Part shown: in pieces, positions 25,675-35,347 of the stretch
Layout of the letters: every line of letters starts with the position of its first letter
Numbering within the stretch: the first letter of the stretch is position 1
Source of the DNA: Neolewinella persica DSM 23188
GTDB lineage: Bacteria > Bacteroidota > Bacteroidia > Chitinophagales > Saprospiraceae
Length of the DNA stretch: 64,000 nt
NCBI RefSeq assembly: GCF_000373105.1
Contig: NZ_KB890423.1
Coordinates: 1-64,000 of the forward strand
Direction of reading: 5' to 3'
The notes under the pieces: model-generated
The model's input: the letters and a program-made list of their open reading frames with translations, nothing else
Told to the model about the DNA's origin: nothing
Databases searched by the model: none
Position numbers and translations under genes: made by a program

Positions 25675-27480
25675 CTAGAACTCAATCTTGTGTCCGCGCT
25701 TACGCTCGGCCTCGCGCAAAAGAATCTTCCGCAAGCGGATAGATTCAGGCGTAGCTTCCACGTACTCGTCGCCCTGAATGTACTCCAGTGCTTCTTCCAG
25801 TGTAAACTTCCGGGGTGGGATGATACGGGCCTTTTCATCAGCACCAGAGGAACGCATGTTACTGAGTTTCTTGGTCTTGGTCACGTTGATAACCAGGTCG
25901 TTGGCGCGGTTGTTCTCACCGATAACCTGACCTTCGTAGATCTCTTCGCCAGCATCAACAAAGAAGCGACCACGGTCCTGTAAGTTGTTGATAGAGAAAG
26001 GAATGGCCTTTCCGAGTTCCATTGATATCAAGGACCCGTTCATGCGTCCGGGGATGTCTCCTTTGTGCTCCTGGAATTCTTTGAACCGGTGCGTCATGAT
26101 GGCCTCACCCTGAGTGGCAGTCAACATGTTTGAGCGCATACCTATGATACCACGTGATGGAATTTCAAATTCGAGTACGACACGGTCTCCCTTGGGGTTC
26201 ATGCTCAGCATCATGCCTTTACGCTGGGTGACCATGTTAATGGCAGTTCCAGACATTTCTTCGGGAAGGTCGATGGTCATTTCCTCAACCGGCTCAGACT
26301 TGACGCCGTCAATTTCCTTAATGATAACCTGCGGCTGACCAATCTGCAGCTCGTAGCCTTCGCGACGCATCGTTTCGATGAGTACAGAAAGGTGCATTAC
26401 ACCACGGCCATAAACCCGGAAGGTATCAGCGCTTTCGGTATCTTCTACACGAAGGGCAAGGTTACGCTCGAGTTCCGCCGTCAGACGATCCTTGATGTGG
26501 CGGCTCGTTACGTACTTACCTTCCTTACCGAAGAAGGGGGAGTCGTTAATTGTAAAGCTCATGGAGAGCGTTGGCTCATCGATGGCGATAGTAGGCAGGG
26601 CCTCAGGGTTCTCAATGTGGGCGATGGTATCACCGATATCAAAACCTTCTGCGCCAAAGACTGCGCAAATGTCGCCGGTCTGCACTTCGTCTACTTCCGT
26701 CCGGCCGAAGCCTTCGTATACGTAGAGGTTACGCGCCTTAGCACGGGTTTCAACACCTTCACGATTGATGAGCGTGAGTTGCTGGTTCTGCTTCAGCGTA
26801 CCACGGTTGAGGCGGCCAATGGCCATACGACCAATGTACTTGCTGAATTCAATGCTGGTAATCAGCATCTGGGTGTTTCCTTCCTCCGCTTTGTGCTCTG
26901 GTACATGCTCCAGGATGGCGTCAAGCAATGGAATGATAGAGTCAGTTTCGTTGCGCCAGTCGGTGCTCATCCAGCCGTTCTTGGCTGAGCCGTAGATGGT
27001 CGGGAAGTCCAGTTGTTCTTCCGTTGCATCGAGACTGAACATCAGGTCAAACACCATTTCGTGCACCTCTTCGGGCGTACAGTTGGGCTTGTCGACCTTA
27101 TTTACTACTACGAGTGGATTCAGCCCTAGTTTCAGGGCTTTATCCATTACGAAACGAGTCTGGGGCATTGGGCCTTCGAAAGCGTCTACGAGTAGTAATA
27201 CACCGTCAGCCATGTTAAGGACACGCTCCACTTCGCCACCGAAATCGGCGTGACCAGGGGTGTCGATAATGTTGATCTTGGTGCCTTTGTAGTTGATGGA
27301 CACGTTCTTGGCAAGAATCGTGATGCCGCGCTCACGTTCCTGATCGTTGCTGTCCATGATCAGTTCGCCGGGCTTCTCGTGGTCGCCAAAGAGTTGGCCG
27401 GCAAGAAGCATTTTGTCTACCAGGGTGGTTTTACCGTGGTCTACGTGTGCGATGATCGCAATGTTACGAATAGACTTCAT
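25675..27480 (-). CDS. typA: Translational GTPase TypA/BipA
   Basis: 601 aa, standard length. The GTPase domain has the P-loop IIAHVDHGKTTL (about residues 9-20), RGITI, DTPGHADFGGEVER (G3) and NKVD (G4). Domain II, the EF-G-like domains III and V, and the TypA-specific C-terminal domain (residues about 480-601) with the RGIIGMRSNMLTATQGEAIM block follow. TypA binds ribosomes and assists assembly and stress growth. A TACCTTTG box lies at 27517-27524 on the same strand and a terminator at 25617. Confidence 0.95.
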   Translation of the reverse strand: MKSIRNIAIIAHVDHGKTTLVDKMLLAGQLFGDHEKPGELIMDSNDQERERGITILAKNVSINYKGTKINIIDTPGHADFGGEVERVLNMADGVLLLVDAFEGPMPQTRFVMDKALKLGLNPLVVVNKVDKPNCTPEEVHEMVFDLMFSLDATEEQLDFPTIYGSAKNGWMSTDWRNETDSIIPLLDAILEHVPEHKAEEGNTQMLITSIEFSKYIGRMAIGRLNRGTLKQNQQLTLINREGVETRAKARNLYVYEGFGRTEVDEVQTGDICAVFGAEGFDIGDTIAHIENPEALPTIAIDEPTLSMSFTINDSPFFGKEGKYVTSRHIKDRLTAELERNLALRVEDTESADTFRVYGRGVMHLSVLIETMRREGYELQIGQPQVIIKEIDGVKSEPVEEMTIDLPEEMSGTAINMVTQRKGMMLSMNPKGDRVVLEFEIPSRGIIGMRSNMLTATQGEAIMTHRFKEFQEHKGDIPGRMNGSLISMELGKAIPFSINNLQDRGRFFVDAGEEIYEGQVIGENNRANDLVINVTKTKKLSNMRSSGADEKARIIPPRKFTLEEALEYIQGDEYVEATPESIRLRKILLREAERKRGHKIEF

Positions 27481-27516
27481 CTCGTTATTTTAGGGGCGCT
27501 ATGCGCTAAGAGGGCG

Positions 27517-27524
27517 CAAAGGTA
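27517..27524 (-). promoter_or_regulatory. -7 box TACCTTTG for typA
   Basis: A perfect TAnnTTTG on the minus strand, 37 bases before the typA start. Confidence 0.5.
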
Positions 27525-27582
27525 CGGTATTTTGGTTAGGTTGTTAGGGTTAAGTTGTTATGGGTAGATTAAATTTTTCAGG

Positions 27583-27680
27583 AAGTGAATGGGTGAATGA
27601 GTGAATAATGGAATGGGAGAATAATTGAGTAGCACCAGCGGTAGCCTAATTCTCCCATTGTCTTATTCCCCCATTCACTT
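27583..27680. repeat. Long imperfect inverted repeat of GTGAATGGG-type words
   Basis: The left arm (AAGTGAATGGGTGAATGAG ... GGAATGGGAGAAT) is an imperfect inverted complement of the right arm (ATTCTCCCATTG ... CCCCCATTCACTT), with arms of about 32-40 nt. Each arm is itself made of near-repeated GTGAATG/GGAATGGG words. Confidence 0.6.
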
Positions 27681-27683
27681 TTA

Positions 27684-27704
27684 GGGCGAGGACGCAGGAT
27701 GCAA
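27684..27704 (-). repeat. Variant copy of the 20-bp motif
   Basis: Two mismatches and one inserted base relative to the reverse consensus, oriented toward typA. Confidence 0.5.
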
Positions 27705-27978
27705 AAGAAGATTAGAAAAAGCAGGGTCAACCTGCTCTTTTCCTCCTTAATTATGATCCCTGATTTACTTGTTGGGTTGAGCGACTATGTCGCGATTACC
27801 AACTTTCAGATCGAGCTGCAAGCGCTCAACCTAATCAGGAAGTGAGTTGTCTGGCGAAATCAATTGAGCAGTATGTGGAAAAATGTGTTTGTATGCTATA
27901 TTTAAACACAAAAAATTTCGTCATCGTTTGTCCGGCCCTCCCCTCCGTTCGTATATTTACCCTCCAGAAACAGCCCAT

Positions 27979-30297
27979 ATGCCCGATTCCGTAGCTCCTC
28001 AACAACCGCCGCACTACCTAGACGAACTCAACCCGGTTCAGCGGCAGGCTGCCGAGAAAAGGGAAGGACCGGTACTCGTCATTGCCGGGCCGGGCTCAGG
28101 GAAAACCAGGGTGCTGACTTACCGCATTGCGCACCTGATCGAAAAAGGAGCTGCTCCGTGGGAAATACTGGCACTGACGTTTACCAATAAGTCGGCGCGT
28201 GAGATGAAAGAGCGGATCGCTAAAGTGGTTGGCTCCAAAGCCTCAGACATCTGGGCAGGGACCTTTCACTCCCTGTTTGCCCGAATCCTGCGGGTTGAGG
28301 CAAAACACATTGGCTATCCGACAAACTTCACCATCTACGATAGCGACGACACCAAAAGCCTCATTGGCCAGATTATCCGGGAGATGAACCTGGACAAAAC
28401 GGTTTACCAGGCGAACGCCATCAAAAACCGGATTTCCAGTGCAAAAAGCAGCCTCACTACGCCTAAACTATATGCGCAGAATGCCGAATTGCTGACGCAG
28501 GACAAAGCCGCGAAAATGCCCTTGGTCCATAAAATTTATGCAACCTATGTAGCCCGCTGTAAAAAGGCAGGTGCGATGGACTTTGATGATCTGCTCTTTC
28601 GCCTCTTTGAACTGTTTCAGAACCATCCTGACGTTGTCAAAAAATACCGTAGAAAGTTCAAGTACGTCATGGTGGATGAGTTCCAGGATACCAACACCCT
28701 CCAGTACGCCATCGTCAAAAAACTGGTGCAATACCCCAATAGCCCCCGTAACATTTGTGTAGTAGGGGATGATGCTCAATCGATCTATGCCTTCCGTGGG
28801 GCGACCATCCAGAATATCCTGGATTTTGAGCGGGATTTTGCCGATCACGGCATTGAGACTTTCAAACTGGAGCAAAACTACCGGAGCACGGAACACATCG
28901 TGCAGGCCGCTAATGCAGTCATTAGCCACAACCGACGGCAGATTCAGAAGAAAATCTGGAGCCATAAAGGGGAAGGGCAAAAAATCCGCATCCTCCGGGA
29001 AATGGACGACACCAGTGAGGGACGCCGGGTAGCGGATACCATCCTGGAACAGAAAAGCAGGTACCACCTGCGCCATCAGGATATTGCCATTCTTTACCGA
29101 ACCAATGCCCAGTCCCGGATCTTCGAAGAATACTTGCGTCGTTTTAACCTGCCTTACCGGGTATACGGAGGATTAAGTTTCTACCAGCGCAAAGAAGTCA
29201 AAGACCTGATTGCCTACTTGCGGATGGTGGTAAATCCATCTGATGAGGAAGCCTTCCGCCGCAGTATCAATAACCCTAAACGGGGAATCGGCGGAACAAG
29301 CATCGAGAAAGTTGTTAAGTTAGCAACCCAGCAAGGGATCACTAACTTTGAAGCCCTGAAGCACGTTGCCCTGCCCAAGCGGACCCGCCATTCTGCGGAT
29401 GGTTACATCGACGTTATTCAGAAAGCCAGTGCCAAAGCAGACACTGCGAATGCTTACGAATTGGCCGAGACCATTGCCCGTAAGTCTGGTCTGTTGGACA
29501 ACATGCGTAAGGACACCTCCATTGAGGGAATGGGAAGGCTTGAAAACTTCCAGGCCTTGCTCGACGGTATCAAGTCATTCGTGGAGGAGGATACCTTGAT
29601 CGATACGGATACACTACCAGATAAAACCCTGGCAACTTACCTGCAGAACATCGCCTTACTGACGGACTTCGACAGCAACGAAGAAAAGGACAATACTGAT
29701 GTAGTTACGCTAATGAGTGTTCACGCTGCAAAGGGCCTGGAGTTCAAGTCAGTATTTGTCGTGGGCCTGGAGGAAAAGCTTTTCCCCAGCTGGATGAGCA
29801 TGGATTCTGCAGAAGGAATGGACGAAGAGCGCCGCTTATTCTACGTCGCCATCACCCGCGCGGAGCAGTTCCTCACCTTGAGCTACACCAACACCCGTTA
29901 CCGCTACGGTAAAATGGTTATGAATGAACCTAGTCGGTTCCTGACCGAAGTTCCCTCAGAGTCGGTAGAAAGTACTACCTACAGCCGGCGTTCGGAGGCT
30001 TCGGAGTATGATCCGCTGGAGCGCCAGCGGGCTAAGGTCACGGGCATAACGCCCGTGCGGCAGCGCGGGACGGCCAAATTCTCCAAGCCCAAGGTAGACC
30101 CATCAACTTTTAAGCCTAGCGCTCCCGGAGAGATTGAGGTAGGACAAAATGTTATGCACCTGAAGTTCGGAGAGGGTAGGGTAACTAAAGTCGACGGAGG
30201 TGCGGGCAACCGGATTGCCACAATCCACTTCAGTGATCTGGCGCAGCCGGAAAAGCGGATCATGTTGCGGTTTGCCAAGTTGCAGGTGCTGGACTAG
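27979..30297 (+). CDS. UvrD/PcrA-type ATP-dependent DNA helicase
   Basis: 772 aa of superfamily 1A helicase. Motif I VIAGPGSGKTR is at residues 35-45 and motif Ia is ALTFTNKSAREMKER. Motif II (MVDEFQDTN), motif III (VVGDDAQSIYAFRGA), motif IV (EQNYRS), motif V (TLMSVHAAKGLEFKSVFVVGLEE) and motif VI (EERRLFYVAITRAE) follow. The basic C-terminal tail is PcrA-like, ending in the ribosome/RNAP-binding Tudor-like segment (VGQNVMHLKFGEGRVTKVDGG). It acts in nucleotide excision and mismatch repair and in replication restart. I start at ATG 27979, because the 32-residue extension from 27883 is not helicase-like. Confidence 0.93.
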   Translation: MPDSVAPQQPPHYLDELNPVQRQAAEKREGPVLVIAGPGSGKTRVLTYRIAHLIEKGAAPWEILALTFTNKSAREMKERIAKVVGSKASDIWAGTFHSLFARILRVEAKHIGYPTNFTIYDSDDTKSLIGQIIREMNLDKTVYQANAIKNRISSAKSSLTTPKLYAQNAELLTQDKAAKMPLVHKIYATYVARCKKAGAMDFDDLLFRLFELFQNHPDVVKKYRRKFKYVMVDEFQDTNTLQYAIVKKLVQYPNSPRNICVVGDDAQSIYAFRGATIQNILDFERDFADHGIETFKLEQNYRSTEHIVQAANAVISHNRRQIQKKIWSHKGEGQKIRILREMDDTSEGRRVADTILEQKSRYHLRHQDIAILYRTNAQSRIFEEYLRRFNLPYRVYGGLSFYQRKEVKDLIAYLRMVVNPSDEEAFRRSINNPKRGIGGTSIEKVVKLATQQGITNFEALKHVALPKRTRHSADGYIDVIQKASAKADTANAYELAETIARKSGLLDNMRKDTSIEGMGRLENFQALLDGIKSFVEEDTLIDTDTLPDKTLATYLQNIALLTDFDSNEEKDNTDVVTLMSVHAAKGLEFKSVFVVGLEEKLFPSWMSMDSAEGMDEERRLFYVAITRAEQFLTLSYTNTRYRYGKMVMNEPSRFLTEVPSESVESTTYSRRSEASEYDPLERQRAKVTGITPVRQRGTAKFSKPKVDPSTFKPSAPGEIEVGQNVMHLKFGEGRVTKVDGGAGNRIATIHFSDLAQPEKRIMLRFAKLQVLD

Positions 30298-30305
30298 TGG
30301 TATTG

Positions 30306-31955
30306 CTAATCCACTACTACCACCCGTTTAGTCCAGGTATTGTCTTTAGCAAATACCCGTAAAATGTAGGCTCCAGCCGGAAGACCTCTCAGTTGAACTT
30401 CGTTTACACCTGGGTTTAAGCGTGCCGGCAGGTTAACAACCTGCCCTTTTGCATTGATCAATTCCCCCCGCAGATTCCTACCTTGATTGGCTTGTAACCG
30501 GACGAACAAGTTTGTCGTAGCAGGATTGGGCCATACCTCAAGTTGACCTTCAGTTGCTTCGGAGGCAACGCTAACCGGCGGCGCCAGGGAAAATTTCATG
30601 ATGGTTCCCGGGTTACGGACACCACTAATCAGGTTTAAGCCCGACTGGTCCGTGATGTTGCCAACCTGATCTGTAATCAAATAGAAAGTCTTGCCATCAG
30701 GACTGGCGGCAATATCGCGGTAGCGGTTGCCGGTGTAGAACAATTCGGTGGTATCACCAACAATGGCAGATCCCGCCTCATCGAGCTTTAATCGGTAGAC
30801 CTTACCTCGTTTAAGGCTTACCACCAGTAAGGAATTGGTCCAGGAAGGAATGGCATCGCTTTCATAGATGTCAATGCTTGAAGGGGCTACGTTTGGCCGG
30901 CAGGTGTAAGCATTCTGGCAGGCAGGATTGTTGTAGTCATAGTCGTCCGTTACCGCAAACATGGAGAATAGCGGCTCCTGGTAATTCGTGTCCACAAGGC
31001 TACTTTCTTCCACCAGAGTAGCGTCTGCGGGACAGCTGCCATTTGAGTAGTCTTCTCCCTCACAATCAGCAGCGGTGGACCAGTTGCAATAGTCGTAGGC
31101 CTGGTCGTCCTGAAAGCCGACCACTATGGGCCAGCCATAGTTTTTGCCTCCCCTGATCAGGTTCACCTCGTCATCAGTGTTTGGTCCGTGCTCATCAGAA
31201 TAAAGTATTCCATTGCTACCGAAAACCAACCCCTGCGGATTTCGGTGTCCGTAGGAGTAGATATGGCTTTGCACACCGTTGAATATCGGATTGTCATCCG
31301 GTATCGAGCCATCGGTATTGAGCCTGAGAATTTTGCCAGGATAATTCTGCCAATCTGATTGGTTTACCTCCTCTTGGGTGGGCAGCACTTGTGCTAAAAT
31401 AGGATTGCAGTAATTACGATTCTGGTTTCCGCCCTGGTCTCCAATGGAGTAATACAACTTTCCGTCGGGGCCAAAGACCAGCCTCCCCGAATTGTGATCA
31501 TTACTAGCCGGCATATTTTCGATCAGCGTTACCGGTTCCGTCAAAACACCATCTCCCATCGAGATCGAATAAGTGTAGCGTACGATTTTTTGCTTACGTT
31601 CCCCTTCGATCTGCTGGGTATAGGAAAGGTAAACGTAGGGGCTATCTCCCAAAATGTCTTCGTGCAGCGCCATACCCAACAGGCCGTCTTGTCTTGAGTC
31701 TGTATAAACATTAGGTACCCGGACTAATTCGTCCTTTGCACCACTGTCAGGATTTATTCTGAAAACCCTGCCGGTTTCTCTTTCCGTCACCCATAAAAAG
31801 TCATCCGGACCATAGTGCAGGTCCCACGGCGTGTCCAGGAAGTTATTGGCTCCAACCTGAGTCACCGTGAAGGTTTCTTCCTGGCTGTAAGAATGATGCG
31901 TATAGAGAAGGATAAATAGAAAAAGAACGAAGCGTATGGATAGCGAAGCTTTCAT
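30306..31955 (-). CDS. Secreted PQQ-type sugar dehydrogenase (GSDH family) with T9SS sorting domain
   Basis: 549 aa. After a signal peptide (RFVLFLFILLYTHHSYSQ) comes a six-bladed soluble-glucose-dehydrogenase/YliI propeller: TPWDLHYGPDDFLWVTERE, DGLLGMALHED, NDHNSGRLVFGPDGKLYYS and YGHRNPQGLVFGSNGILYSD with HGPNTDDEVN. These carry the active-site His and Arg and the Ca/PQQ-binding residues. A T9SS type A domain (VWPNPATTNLFVRL ... LPAGAYILRVF) ends the protein. It would oxidise aldoses outside the cell or at its surface. It converges with uvrD, eight bases apart. Confidence 0.85.
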   Translation of the reverse strand: MKASLSIRFVLFLFILLYTHHSYSQEETFTVTQVGANNFLDTPWDLHYGPDDFLWVTERETGRVFRINPDSGAKDELVRVPNVYTDSRQDGLLGMALHEDILGDSPYVYLSYTQQIEGERKQKIVRYTYSISMGDGVLTEPVTLIENMPASNDHNSGRLVFGPDGKLYYSIGDQGGNQNRNYCNPILAQVLPTQEEVNQSDWQNYPGKILRLNTDGSIPDDNPIFNGVQSHIYSYGHRNPQGLVFGSNGILYSDEHGPNTDDEVNLIRGGKNYGWPIVVGFQDDQAYDYCNWSTAADCEGEDYSNGSCPADATLVEESSLVDTNYQEPLFSMFAVTDDYDYNNPACQNAYTCRPNVAPSSIDIYESDAIPSWTNSLLVVSLKRGKVYRLKLDEAGSAIVGDTTELFYTGNRYRDIAASPDGKTFYLITDQVGNITDQSGLNLISGVRNPGTIMKFSLAPPVSVASEATEGQLEVWPNPATTNLFVRLQANQGRNLRGELINAKGQVVNLPARLNPGVNEVQLRGLPAGAYILRVFAKDNTWTKRVVVVD

Positions 31956-32089
31956 GTTGGAGTCAGTGGATAATTAACAAGGGTAAATGCTTACTTACCC
32001 GAACGTTAGCGCTTGGAGAAATCCGCCAACGGCAGAACGCGGTTGGCGGAATGTCCGACAAGGTAGCTAATGTGTCAAATATACACAGT

Positions 32090-33259
32090 TTAATTTTTCT
32101 CCACTTCCATTTCTTGAATCAGGGCGACTTCTTCCATGTTGTAAGGCGTACCATCCACCCTGAAAACATCGTGGTGCCAAAGGTGGGGCTCAGCCGTAAA
32201 GGTGGAATCCCAACTGGACCAGGGGTAAATGGTATTTGACTTTCCGGACACGAGGCCCCAGTTGTAGGCACCTACTTTATGCTCAGAAATTAAGGGAAGA
32301 ATTGACTCGAAAGTGGAGCCATGGGTTCGGGCTATGTATTCGGTGCAAACTAATGGCCGACCATATTTCTGTAATCGCCCGATTGTTTTGGCGTGATGGC
32401 TGGCATCCCGATAATTATGATAAGAGATGAGGTCACTATGTGCTAATTGGAATTTGTTGAATCTACCAAGTGGGAGGTCTTCATCAATTATATTAAAAAG
32501 GTCTCCCCACCAAACTCCTGCGGTAAGTGGCTGGGATGGATTGACCTCCCTGGCCCATAAGAAGCTCTTCACCAATAATGCAAAGGCAAAATCAGCCTTG
32601 TTTTCAGGTTCATTTGGGAACTTCCCAAAATTATCGTTGTCGGGTTCATTATACAGGTCCCACATGTAAATGCGTTCGTCGTTCTTGAAATGGCGCAGAA
32701 TACCCTGAACGTAGTTTCTTCCGAGGTCGTAGTACCGGTCACCATTCATCAACTGACGACTTTGGGGGCTTTGCACCCACCCGCTGTTATGGACGCGGGG
32801 TAGGGGAGCAGGCTGATCTCCGAGTTCGGCTACGGGATTCCAAACGGCGTCATACAATACAAAAGTGGTGGATATTCCATGCTTCTCAGCAATTCCCAGA
32901 TACCGTTCTATTCGCTCAAGGAATCCGGTGCTGTCCTGTTCCCAGACGAGGTTGTGGAGGTAAACCCGCATGGAGTTCATGCCGATATCGGCGGCCCAGC
33001 CAAGTTCCTCGTCGATCTGGTTTGGATTGAATGATTCTGCCTGCCACATTTCCAGCTGGTTAATGGCGTCACGATTAATGTAGTTGGCGCCAATCGGTTG
33101 AGGCCGGGCAGCAGCATAGGCATTAGCTTTTTCTGCAGACCATCGATTTTCAGTAGCAACCTCCTCTGAAACATCAGGCGCGGCCGCAGGATCAGGGTCC
33201 GGACCAGAAGAGCAGGCAAAAAACAGCAGACACAGCAGTAGGCAGAGGGATCCTTTCAT
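32090..33259 (-). CDS. GH5-like glycoside hydrolase lipoprotein
   Basis: 389 aa with a lipobox (LLFFACSSG) and an Ala/Pro/Asp linker. A TIM-barrel of the cellulase/mannanase type follows. WDLYNEPDN holds the candidate acid/base Glu and VCTEYIAR the candidate nucleophile Glu, the usual clan GH-A arrangement after strands 4 and 7. MNSMRVYLHNLVWEQD corresponds to the conserved early strand. The start is ATG 33259, since the frame's upstream codon at 33268 is TTG. The substrate is unknown; relatives are often annotated 1,4-beta-xylanase or cellulase. A partial motif copy (33176-33190) encodes PAAAP in the linker. Confidence 0.78.
   Translation of the reverse strand: MKGSLCLLLCLLFFACSSGPDPDPAAAPDVSEEVATENRWSAEKANAYAAARPQPIGANYINRDAINQLEMWQAESFNPNQIDEELGWAADIGMNSMRVYLHNLVWEQDSTGFLERIERYLGIAEKHGISTTFVLYDAVWNPVAELGDQPAPLPRVHNSGWVQSPQSRQLMNGDRYYDLGRNYVQGILRHFKNDERIYMWDLYNEPDNDNFGKFPNEPENKADFAFALLVKSFLWAREVNPSQPLTAGVWWGDLFNIIDEDLPLGRFNKFQLAHSDLISYHNYRDASHHAKTIGRLQKYGRPLVCTEYIARTHGSTFESILPLISEHKVGAYNWGLVSGKSNTIYPWSSWDSTFTAEPHLWHHDVFRVDGTPYNMEEVALIQEMEVEKN
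33176..33190 (-). repeat. Partial motif copy in the linker of the GH5-like gene
   Basis: Fifteen bases (AGGCGCGGCCGCAGG) match the reverse consensus with one mismatch. The last five positions are lost. Confidence 0.4.
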
Positions 33260-33367
33260 AGTGCTCAAGATATAAATAAGCCAGCAACTAATCCAGTAAG
33301 GGTAACTGGTGGCTTAAGGCCATGAAATAGCGAAGATTGGGGAGATCGCATTGCCTGAATCTATTTG

Positions 33368-33387
33368 CTGCACCTGCGTCCCCGCCT
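33368..33387 (+). repeat. Diverged intergenic copy of the 20-bp motif
   Basis: Four mismatches to the consensus, 145 bases upstream of the DUF2911 gene and oriented toward it. Confidence 0.45.
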
Positions 33388-33531
33388 CCTCCAAAAGTGT
33401 GTGGAAAACGGCGAGTAAGTAGGCAAGTAAAGCCAAAAAATGACCTCTATTGTCATCCATTACAGAAAAATTGCGACCTTACTCCACCTTTTACGAACTT
33501 TGTTGTTCAACGAATAACCAATCACCAAGAA

Positions 33532-34176
33532 ATGCTACGAAACACGATCCTTTTTGCCGTAATGATGCTACTGATGATCAGTTGTAAAACTGAAGGCACT
33601 ACTGCGACCACTCCTGATACGCCCGATGTGGATGCCCCCGCCCCTAACCCCATCGTCTCTGATACTTCAGAAGATGTAGATATGTCTACCAAGAGCTATG
33701 TCCTTAATGTTGTCGACGCTACCATCAAGAGCCCCCGCAAGGAACTGGTTGGGAAAGCTGGCGACGTGCCCCTGGTTATCAATTACGGTAGCCCAGCCGT
33801 AAATGAACGTACCATTTATGGTGATCTCGTCCCCTACAACAAAGTGTGGCGTACGGGCGCTAACGAAGCTACCCGCATTACCTTCAGTGAAGACGTAATG
33901 GTGGGTGAAGCCAACAAAAAATTGTCTGCCGGCACCTACTCTCTCTTTACCCTTCCCTCCAGCAAGGAAGAATGGACGGTTATCTTCAACAAAGTAGCCG
34001 ACCAATGGGGAGCCTACGATTACGAAGAAAGTGAGGATGTTGTTCGCATTAAAGGAATGTCTAAGCCAGCTGCTCAAAGAGCCGAACGCATGGACTTCGC
34101 TCTGGACGGCAACTCCATACAACTGATGTGGGACGACCTGGTCGTTGCTTTCCCGGTGACTAGCGCTACTAAATAA
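33532..34176 (+). CDS. DUF2911-family lipoprotein
   Basis: 214 aa. The lipoprotein signal is MLRNTILFAVMMLLMISC, followed by a low-complexity Thr/Pro/Asp linker. The DUF2911 domain has VINYGSPAVNERTIYGDLVPYNKVWRTGANEATRITFS, then KLSAGTYSLFTLPSSKEEWTVIFNK and a closing beta-strand region. The family is common in Bacteroidota and its function is not established. The start is ATG 33532, because the longer frame has no signal peptide. A terminator follows at 34252. Confidence 0.85.
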   Translation: MLRNTILFAVMMLLMISCKTEGTTATTPDTPDVDAPAPNPIVSDTSEDVDMSTKSYVLNVVDATIKSPRKELVGKAGDVPLVINYGSPAVNERTIYGDLVPYNKVWRTGANEATRITFSEDVMVGEANKKLSAGTYSLFTLPSSKEEWTVIFNKVADQWGAYDYEESEDVVRIKGMSKPAAQRAERMDFALDGNSIQLMWDDLVVAFPVTSATK

Positions 34177-34180
34177 TAGT

Positions 34181-34225
34181 TCGAGTTGCCCAGGTTTTCA
34201 AGTTGTCCGGGTTGTCCGGTTATCC
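34181..34225. repeat. GTTGTCCGG word repeat
   Basis: Short tract (AGTTGTCCGGGTTGTCCGG) with the same words as the 10402-10487 hairpin, right after a stop codon. Confidence 0.45.
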
Positions 34226-34251
34226 ATACCCAATTGCCCTCACAATAAAGC

Positions 34252-34296
34252 ATAAGCCCCGGTTTCCATTTCGGAAACCGGGGCTTATACTTTTTA
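34252..34296 (+). terminator. Rho-independent terminator after the DUF2911 gene
   Basis: A perfect 16-bp stem (ATAAGCCCCGGTTTCC / GGAAACCGGGGCTTAT) with a five-base loop, then ACTTTTT. Confidence 0.85.
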
Positions 34297-34335
34297 AGAT
34301 GGCGTATGCTTCGACAACCCGAAAATTCGCCCCCA

Positions 34336-35268
34336 CTACCCCCCCGTAGGCCGGCCAATAATGTCCGCTTTGATTACTTGTCTGGGCTCCGGTATCGGGG
34401 CCTTTTCATATTTATGGCTAAACACCTTAGATGCTTCGTGCCAGCGACCGTCCTTCCCTAACTCAAGCGCATGATAGCTACCGTCTGGCATATTTACCGG
34501 TCCTTCATTATCGGGCCCTTCAGCGATGATCAGGTTCTCATAAATGATGCGCTGGCTTTCCTCCTCAAACCGCATAGCTACGCTGGCTTCCGCGCTGTAT
34601 TGCAGGATCAGGCGGGTACGATCTTCTAATAAGTGACCTTCCGGCGTGTAGGTTACAAAAACCGGAAGACCGAAGGATGGGGTTCCTTGTTCGTCAAAAT
34701 AGAACACGTCCAGTATTTTCTGCCGACGGAAAGTGCCGTAGCGATCATAGCCAAAGAGGATGTAATACTTTTTACCCTCAAAGGTCCCTCCAGGCAGGAT
34801 ATTATAGGCAACGTAGCCCAACCAGTTTTCGTTGGAGGTGATAACCACTTCCGGATTCTGCCGGATCTTATCTCCTCTGTCAATAAGCGGAGCCAGCTTG
34901 AGTTCCCCCGAATTGTACTGAATGGCACCGTAATGCCGATAGTTGTCACGGTCTATGTTCAACTCCCAGGTAAAAAACCGGAAGCTGTTATCGGGCGCAG
35001 TAACGACGTTTACACCTTTCAGGGCCGCAAAATCATAGTTGAAACTGTTAGGTGTCTTTAACGCATTCACCAACTCCTTTATCAAGGATTTGCAAGCAAC
35101 GAAGCGTGCCTCCTCATTGCTGTCAATATGCATGGTGTAGGAAAGCTTTAAAAGATCGGCTTCAAGTGCGGTGAGGCTGGCTCGATCATCTGCAGAAAGC
35201 GGCCCTGCCTGTGCGTACAGGGAAAGTCCACAAAGGAGGCTGAGTAGAATGGAAAAAACTGATTTCAT
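34336..35268 (-). CDS. Secreted protein of unknown function
   Basis: 310 aa with a clear signal peptide (MKSVFSILLSLLCGLSLYAQ). The first part of the mature region is helical. A long beta-rich segment follows, with many Tyr/Phe residues (FFTWELNIDRDNYRHYGAIQ, KYYILFGYDRYGTFRRQKI). It resembles hypothetical exported proteins seen in Saprospiria and Flavobacteria, but I cannot name a family. No sorting domain or lipobox is present, so it is probably periplasmic. It is divergent from the SDR gene at 35348. Confidence 0.75.
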   Translation of the reverse strand: MKSVFSILLSLLCGLSLYAQAGPLSADDRASLTALEADLLKLSYTMHIDSNEEARFVACKSLIKELVNALKTPNSFNYDFAALKGVNVVTAPDNSFRFFTWELNIDRDNYRHYGAIQYNSGELKLAPLIDRGDKIRQNPEVVITSNENWLGYVAYNILPGGTFEGKKYYILFGYDRYGTFRRQKILDVFYFDEQGTPSFGLPVFVTYTPEGHLLEDRTRLILQYSAEASVAMRFEEESQRIIYENLIIAEGPDNEGPVNMPDGSYHALELGKDGRWHEASKVFSHKYEKAPIPEPRQVIKADIIGRPTGG

Positions 35269-35335
35269 GGGATGTGTTGGTTACAAAGACGGGAATAATA
35301 CGTTTGCGGGCAGTAAAAAGTATTTATAAGACGGC

Positions 35336-35343
35336 TACATTTG
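35336..35343 (+). promoter_or_regulatory. -7 box TACATTTG four bases before a start codon
   Basis: A perfect TAnnTTTG followed after four bases by the ATG of the SDR gene, again suggesting a leaderless transcript. Confidence 0.45.
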
Positions 35344-35347
35344 CATT

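Larger units (their letters stand above)
27481..27978. other. Divergent intergenic region between typA and uvrD
   Basis: No gene is seen. Contents: the typA promoter, a long imperfect inverted repeat (27583-27680), a variant motif copy (27684-27704) and a second small inverted repeat (GGTTGAGCG 27775-27783 with CGCTCAACC 27823-27831). A possible uvrD promoter has TATATTTA about 25 bases before the start, preceded by TTTG 21 bases upstream. Confidence 0.5.
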
